Source of the DNA: Bathymodiolus brooksi
Lineage: Eukaryota > Mollusca > Bivalvia > Mytilida > Modiolidae
DNA: 64,000 nt
Direction: 5' to 3'
Assembly (NCBI GenBank): GCA_963680875.1
Contig: OY804589.1
Span: 23,951,462-24,015,461, forward strand
Positions 57,101 to 64,000 of this stretch are shown in pieces (positions within the stretch are counted from its first letter, which is position 1; every line of letters starts with the position of its first letter). A program made the translations under genes and the position numbers. Below the pieces are notes generated by a model, which ran no database searches, was not told the DNA's origin, and worked only from the letters and a program-made list of their open reading frames with translations.

Positions 57101-60100
57101 TATCCACTAGGTCACCATCCCCGTTGTATGTAATAAGGATAGGCTTACCACTAGATCACCACCTCCATTGAATGTAATAATGATAGGTTTAACCACTAGA
57201 TCACCACCCCCATTGAATGTAATAATGATAGGTTGAACCACTAGATCACCCCCCCCATTGTATGTAATAATGATAGGCTTAACCACTAGATCACCATTCT
57301 CATTGTATGTAATAATAATAGGTTTAACCACTAGATCACCACCCCCATTGAATGTAATAATGATAGGTTTAGCCACTAGATCACCATCCCCGTTGAATGT
57401 AATGATAGGTTTAACCACTAGATCACCATCCCCGTTGAATGTAATAATGATAGGTTTAACCACTAGATCACCATCCCCATTGTATGTAATAATGATAGGT
57501 TTAACCACTAGATCACCATCCCCGTTGTATGTAATAATGATAGGCTTAACCACTAGTTCACCACCCCCATTGTAGGTAATAATGATAGGTTTAACCACTA
57601 GATCACCACCTCCATTGAATGTAATAATAATAGGTTTAACAACTAGATCACCACTTCCATTGAATGTAATAATGATAGGTTTAACCACTAGATCACCATC
57701 CCCGTTGTATGTAATAATGATAGGCTTAACCGCTAGTTCACCACCCCCATTGTATGTAATAATGATAGGTTTAACCACTAGATCACCATCCCCATTGTAT
57801 GTAATAATGATAGGTTTAACCACTAGATCACCATCCCCATTGTATGTAATAATGATAGGTTTAACCACTAGATCACCACCTCCATTGAATGTAATAATGA
57901 TAGGTTTAACCACTAGATCACCACCTCCATTGTATGTAATAATAATAGGTTTAACAACTAGATCACCACTTCCATTGAATGTAATAATGATAGGTTTAAC
58001 CACTAGATCACCACCTCCATTGAATGTAATAATGATAGGTTTATCCACTAGGTCACCATCCCCGTTGTATGTAATAATAATAGGTTTAACCACTAGTTCA
58101 CCACCCCCATTGAATGTAATAATGATAGGTTTAACCACTAGATCACCACCCCCATTGTATGTAATAAGGATAGGCTTACCACTAGATCACCACCTCCATT
58201 GAATGTAATAATGATAGGTTTATCCACTAGATCACCATCCCCGTTGTATGTAATAATAATAGGTTTAACCACTAGTTCACCACCCCCATTGAATGTAATA
58301 ATGATAGGTTTAACCACTAGATCACCACCCCCATTGTATGCAATAATGATAGGCTTAACCACTAGATCACCATCCCCGTTGTATGCAATAATGATAGGTT
58401 TAACCACTAGATCACCACCCCCATTGTATGTAATAATGATAGGTTTAACCACTAGATCACCACCTCCATTGTATGTAATAATGATAGGTTTAACCACTAG
58501 ATCACCACCTCCATTGTATGTAATAATGATAAGTTTAACCACTAGATCACCACCTCCATTGTATGTAATAATGATAGGTTTAACCACTAGATCACCATCC
58601 CCATTGAATGTAATAATGATAGGTTTAACCACTAGATCACCACCCCGATTGAATTTAATAATGATAGGTTGAACCACTAGATCACCATCCCCATTGTATG
58701 TAATAATGATAGGCTTTAACCACTAGATCACCATCCCCATTGTATGTAATAATAATAGGTTTAACCACTAGATCACCACCCCCATTGAATATAATAATGA
58801 TAGGTTTAACCACTAGATCACCACCCCCATTGAATGTAATAATGATAGGTTGAACCACTAGATCACCCCCCCCCCCCCCATTGTATGTAATAATGATAGG
58901 CTTAACCACTAGATCACCATTCCCATTGTATGTAATAATAATAGGTTTAACCACTAGATCACCACCCCCATTGAATGTAATAATGATAGGTTTAGCCACT
59001 AGATCACCATCACCGTTGAATGTAATGATAGGTTTAACCACTAGATCATCATCCCCGTTGAATGTAATAATGATAGGTTTAACCACTAGATCACCATCCC
59101 CATTGTATGTAATAATGATAGGTTTAACCACTAGATCACCATCCCCGTTGTATGTAATAATGATAGGCTTAACCACTAGTTCACCACCCCCATTGTAGGT
59201 AATAATGATAGGTTTAACCACTAGATCACCACCTCCATTGAATGTAATAATAATAGGTTTAACAACTAGATCACCACTTCCATTGAATGTAATAATGATA
59301 GGTTTAACCACTAGATCACCATCCCCGTTGTATGTAATAATGATAGGCTTAACCGCTAGTTCACCACCCCCATTGTATGTAATAATGATAGGTTTAACCA
59401 CTAGATCACCATCCCCATTGTATGTAATAATGATAGGTTTAACCACTAGATCACCATCCCCATTGTATGTAATAATGATAGGTTTAACCACTAGATCACC
59501 ACCTCCATTGAATGTAATAATGATAGGTTTAACCACTAGATCACCACCTCCTTTGTATGTAATAATAATAGGTTTAACAACTAGATCACCACTTCCATTG
59601 AATGTAATAATGATAGGTTTAACCACTAGATCACCACCCCCATTGTATGTAATAAGGATAGGCTTACCACTAGATCACCACCTCCATTGAATGTAATAAT
59701 GATAGGTTTATCCACTAGATCACCATCCCCGTTGTATGTAATAATAATAGGTTTAACCACTAGTTCACCACCCCCATTGAATGTAATAATGATAGGTTTA
59801 ACCACTAGATCACCACCCCCATTGTATGCAATAATGATAGGCTTAACCACTAGATCACCATCCCCGTTGTATGCAATAATGATAGGTTTAACCACTAGAT
59901 CACCACCCCCATTGTATGTAATAATGATAGGTTTAACCACTAGATCACCACCTCCATTGTATGTAATAATGATAGGTTTAACCACTAGATCACCACCTCC
60001 ATTGTATGTAATAATGATAAGTTTAACCACTAGATCACCACCTCCATTGTATGTAATAATGATAGGTTTAACCACTAGATCACCATCCCCATTGAATGTA

Positions 60101-63100
60101 ATAATGATAGGTTTAACCACTAGATCACCACCCCGATTGAATTTAATAATGATAGGTTGAACCACTAGATCACCATCCCCATTGTATGTAATAATGATAG
60201 GCTTTAACCACTAGATCACCATCCCCATTGTATGTAATAATAATAGGTTTAACCACTAGATGACCACCCCCATTGAATGTAATAATGATAGGCTTAACCA
60301 CTAGATCACCACCTCCATTGAATGTAATAATGATAAGATTAACCACTAGATCACCACCTCCATTGAATGTAATAATGATAGGTTTATCCACTAGACCACC
60401 ATCCTCGTTGTATGTAATAATAATAGGTTTAACCACTAGATCACCACCCCCATTGAATGTAATAATGATAGGTTTAACCACTAGATCACCACCCCCATTG
60501 TATGTAATAATGATAGGTTTACCACTAGATCACCACCTCCATTGAATGTAATAATGATAGGTTTATCCACTAGATCACCATCCCCGTTGTATGTAATAAT
60601 AATAGGTTTAACCACTAGTTCACCACCCCCATTGTATGTAATAATGATAGGTTTAACCGCTAGATCACCATCCCCATTGTATGTAATAATGATAGGTTTA
60701 ACCACTAGATCACCACCTCCATTGAATGTAATAATGATAGGTTTAACCACTAGATCACCACCTCCATTGTATGTAATAATAATAGGTTTAACAACTAGAT
60801 CACCACTTCCATTGAATGTAATAATGATAGGCTTAACCACTAGATCACCACCTCCATTGAATGTAATAATGATAGGTTTATCCACTAGGTCACCATCCCC
60901 GTTGTATGTAATAAGGATAGGCTTACCACTAGATCACCACCTCCATTGAATGTAATAATGATAGGTTTAACCACTAGATCACCACCCCCATTGAATGTAA
61001 TAATGATAGGTTGAACCACTAGATCACCCCCCCCATTGTATGTAATAATGATAGGCTTAACCACTAGATCACCATTCTCATTGTATGTAATAATAATAGG
61101 TTTAACCACTAGATCACTACCCCCATTGAATGTAATAATGATAGGTTTAGCCACTAGATCACCATCCCCGTTGAATGTAATGATAGGTTTAACCACTAGA
61201 TCACCATCCCCGTTGAATGTAATAATGATAGGTTTAACCACTAGATCACCATCCCCATTGTATGTTATAATGATAGGTTTAACCACTAGATCACCATCCC
61301 CGTTGTATGTAATAATGATAGGCTTAACCACTAGTTCACCACCCCCATTGTAGGTAATAATGATAGGTTTAACCACTAGATCACCACCTCCATTGAATGT
61401 AATAATAATAGGTTTAACAACTAGATCACCACTTCCATTGAATGTAATAATGATAGGTTTAACCACTAGAACACCATCCCCGTTGTATGTAATAATGATA
61501 GGCTTAACCGCTAGTTCACCACCCCCATTGTATGTAATAATGATAGGTTTAACCACTAGATCACCATCCCCATTGTATGTAATAATGATAGGTTTAACCA
61601 CTAGATCACCATCCCCATTGTATGTAATAATGATAGGTTTAACCACTAGATCACCACCTCCATTGAATGTAATAATGATAGGTTTAACCACTAGATCACC
61701 ACCTCCATTGTATGTAATAATAATAGGTTTAACAACTAGATCACCACTTCCATTGAATGTAATAATGATAGGTTTAACCACTAGATCACCACCTCCATTG
61801 AATGTAATAATGATAGGTTTATCCACTAGGTCACCATCCCCGTTGTATGTAATAATAATAGGTTTAACCACTAGTTCACCACCCCCATTGAATGTAATAA
61901 TGATAGGTTTAACCACTAGATCACCACCCCCATTGTATGTAATAAGGATAGGCTTACCACTAGATCACCACCTCCATTGAATGTAATAATGATAGGTTTA
62001 TCCACTAGATCACCATCCCCGTTGTATGTAATAATAATAGGTTTAACCACTAGTTCACCACCCCCATTGAATGTAATAATGATAGGTTTAACCACTAGAT
62101 CACCACCCCCATTGTATGCAATAATGATAGGCTTAACCACTAAATCACCATCCCCGTTGTATGCAATAATGATAGGTTTAACCACTAGATCACCACCCCC
62201 ATTGTATGTAATAATGATAGGTTTAACCACTAGATCACCACCTCCATTGTATGTAATAATGATAGGTTTAACCACTAGATCACCACCTCCATTGTATGTA
62301 ATAATGATAAGTTTAACCACTAGATCACCACCTCCATTGTATGTAATAATGATAGGTTTAACCACTAGATCACCATCCCCATTGAATGTAATAATGATAG
62401 GTTTAACCACTAGATCACCACCCCGATTGAATTTAATAATGATAGGTTGAACCACTAGATCACCATCCCCATTGTATGTAATAATGATAGGCTTTAACCA
62501 CTAGATCACCATCCCCATTGTATGTAATAATAATAGGTTTAACCACTAGATCACCACCCCCATTGAATATAATAATGATAGATTTAACCACTAGATCACC
62601 ACCCCCATTGAATGTAATAATGATAGGTTGAACCACTAGATCACCCCCCCCCCCCCATTGTATGTAATAATGATAGGCTTAACCACTAGATCACCATTCC
62701 CATTGTATGTAATAATAATAGGTTTAACCACTAGATCACCACCCCCATTGAATGTAATAATGATAGGTTTAGCCACTAGATCACCATCACCGTTGAATGT
62801 AATGATAGGTTTAACCACTAGATCATCATCCCCGTTGAATGTAATAATGATAGGTTTAACCACTAGATCACCATCCCCATTGTAAGTAATAATGATAGGT
62901 TTAACCACTAGATCACCATCCCCGTTGTATGTAATAATGATAGGCTTAACCACTAGTTCACCACCCCCATTGTAGGTAATAATGATAGGTTTAACCACTA
63001 GATCACCACCTCCATTGAATGTAATAATAATAGGTTTAACAACTAGATCACCACTTCCATTGAATGTAATAATGATAGGTTTAACCACTAGATCACCATC

Positions 63101-64000
63101 CCCGTTGTATGTAATAATGATAGGCTTAACCGCTAGTTCACCACCCCCATTGTATGTAATAATGATAGGTTTAACCACTAGATCACCATCCCCATTGTAT
63201 GTAATAATGATAGGTTTAACCACTAGATCACCATCCCCATTGTATGTAATAATGATAGGTTTAACCACTAGATCACCACCTCCATTGAATGTAATAATGA
63301 TAGGTTTAACCACTAGATCACCACCTCCTTTGTATGTAATAATAATAGGTTTAACAACTAGATCACCACTTCCATTGAATGTAATAATGATAGGTTTAAC
63401 CACTAGATCACCACCCCCATTGTATGTAATAAGGATAGGCTTACCACTAGATCACCACCTCCATTGAATGTAATAATGATAGGTTTATCCACTAGATCAC
63501 CATCCCCGTTGTATGTAATAATAATAGGTTTAACCACTAGTTCACCACCCCCATTGAATGTAATAATGATAGGTTTAACCACTAGATCACCACCCCCATT
63601 GTATGCAATAATGATAGGCTTAACCACTAGATCACCATCCCCGTTGTATGCAATAATGATAGGTTTAACCACTAGATCACCACCCCCATTGTATGTAATA
63701 ATGATAGGTTTAACCACTAGATCACCACCTCCATTGTATGTAATAATGATAGGTTTAACCACTAGATCACCACCTCCATTGTATGTAATAATGATAAGTT
63801 TAACCACTAGATCACCACCTCCATTGTATGTAATAATGATAGGTTTAACCACTAGATCACCATCCCCATTGAATGTAATAATGATAGGTTTAACCACTAG
63901 ATCACCACCCCGATTGAATTTAATAATGATAGGTTGAACCACTAGATCACCATCCCCATTGTATGTAATAATGATAGGCTTTAACCACTAGATCACCATC
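45181..64000. repeat. 45-bp satellite array, about 420 copies, with higher-order repeats; continues past the window
   Basis: Unit TAATAATGATAGGTTTAACC, ACTAGATCACCACCTCCATT, GTATG. Variants occur at few sites: TGATA/TAATA, TTTAACC/TTTATCC/CTTAACC, ACCACC/ACCATCC, CTCC/CCCC, CATTG/CGTTG and GTATG/GAATG. One-base indels (GGTTAACC, GGCTTACC, GGCTTTAACC) and C-run expansions (58866-58879, 62644-62656) mark larger blocks. Blocks recur at offsets of about 1481 (46605 and 48086), 4131 to 4221 (48304 and 52435; 50378 and 54599; 51043 and 55264), 3778 (56703 and 60481; 58138 and 61916) and 1488 (58138 and 59626; 61916 and 63403). As 45 is divisible by three, both strands carry open frames of up to 479 codons; I do not call them genes. 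Confidence 0.96.

Overview
The window looks like nuclear DNA of a marine bivalve mollusc, possibly a mussel-type species (inference, not tested). The grounds are intron-bearing animal genes (an HSPA12-type HSP70 relative and a Cys-loop receptor subunit), many tRNA-derived SINEs of a kind I associate with bivalve genomes, AT-rich unique sequence, and heavy minisatellite content. Nothing suggests bacterial or viral DNA. Roughly 40 percent of the window is tandem repeat.

Layout. 1-356: end of a 36-bp tandem array. 954-6414 (minus): a four-exon HSPA12-like gene with open, phase-matched exons (438 residues), an altered nucleotide-binding site and a short C-terminus. 4985-5682: remnant of a retroelement protein followed by its 3' tail, inside the first mapped intron. 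6481-9600: non-coding repeats, including one copy (A) of a 0.9-kb repeat, a probable TIR element and a 21/22-bp minisatellite. 9600-13280: about 71 copies of a 51-bp unit that grew inside a copy of the same retroelement tail. 13555-14480: repeat copy B. 16300-19318: a dead 5'-truncated LINE. 19670-20330: inverted repeat copy C. 20711-25328 (plus): a second HSPA12-like copy in opposite orientation, clearly a pseudogene. 25900-28551: SINEs, a 58/38-bp array and simple repeats.

28795-42192 (plus): a complete six-exon nicotinic-receptor-like subunit gene (421 residues), including a 43-base signal-peptide exon. Its introns hold most of the SINEs, a fold-back element family, about 41 copies of a 58-bp minisatellite and a telomere-like patch. 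42255-44660: more SINEs, a fold-back element and a retroelement tail nested in a SINE. 44760-64000: a 45-bp satellite of about 420 copies with higher-order duplications, running off the right edge.

The two functional gene types are unrelated in pathway; no operon-like cooperation is implied. The main story is genome dynamics: an inverted HSPA12 pair in which one copy decays and the other drifts at its ATP site, and minisatellites arising from a retroelement tail. I did not find a convincing new multi-gene system. The long open frames in the arrays follow from unit lengths divisible by three. One minus-strand frame of each large array shows mostly synonymous variation, and that deserves a test.
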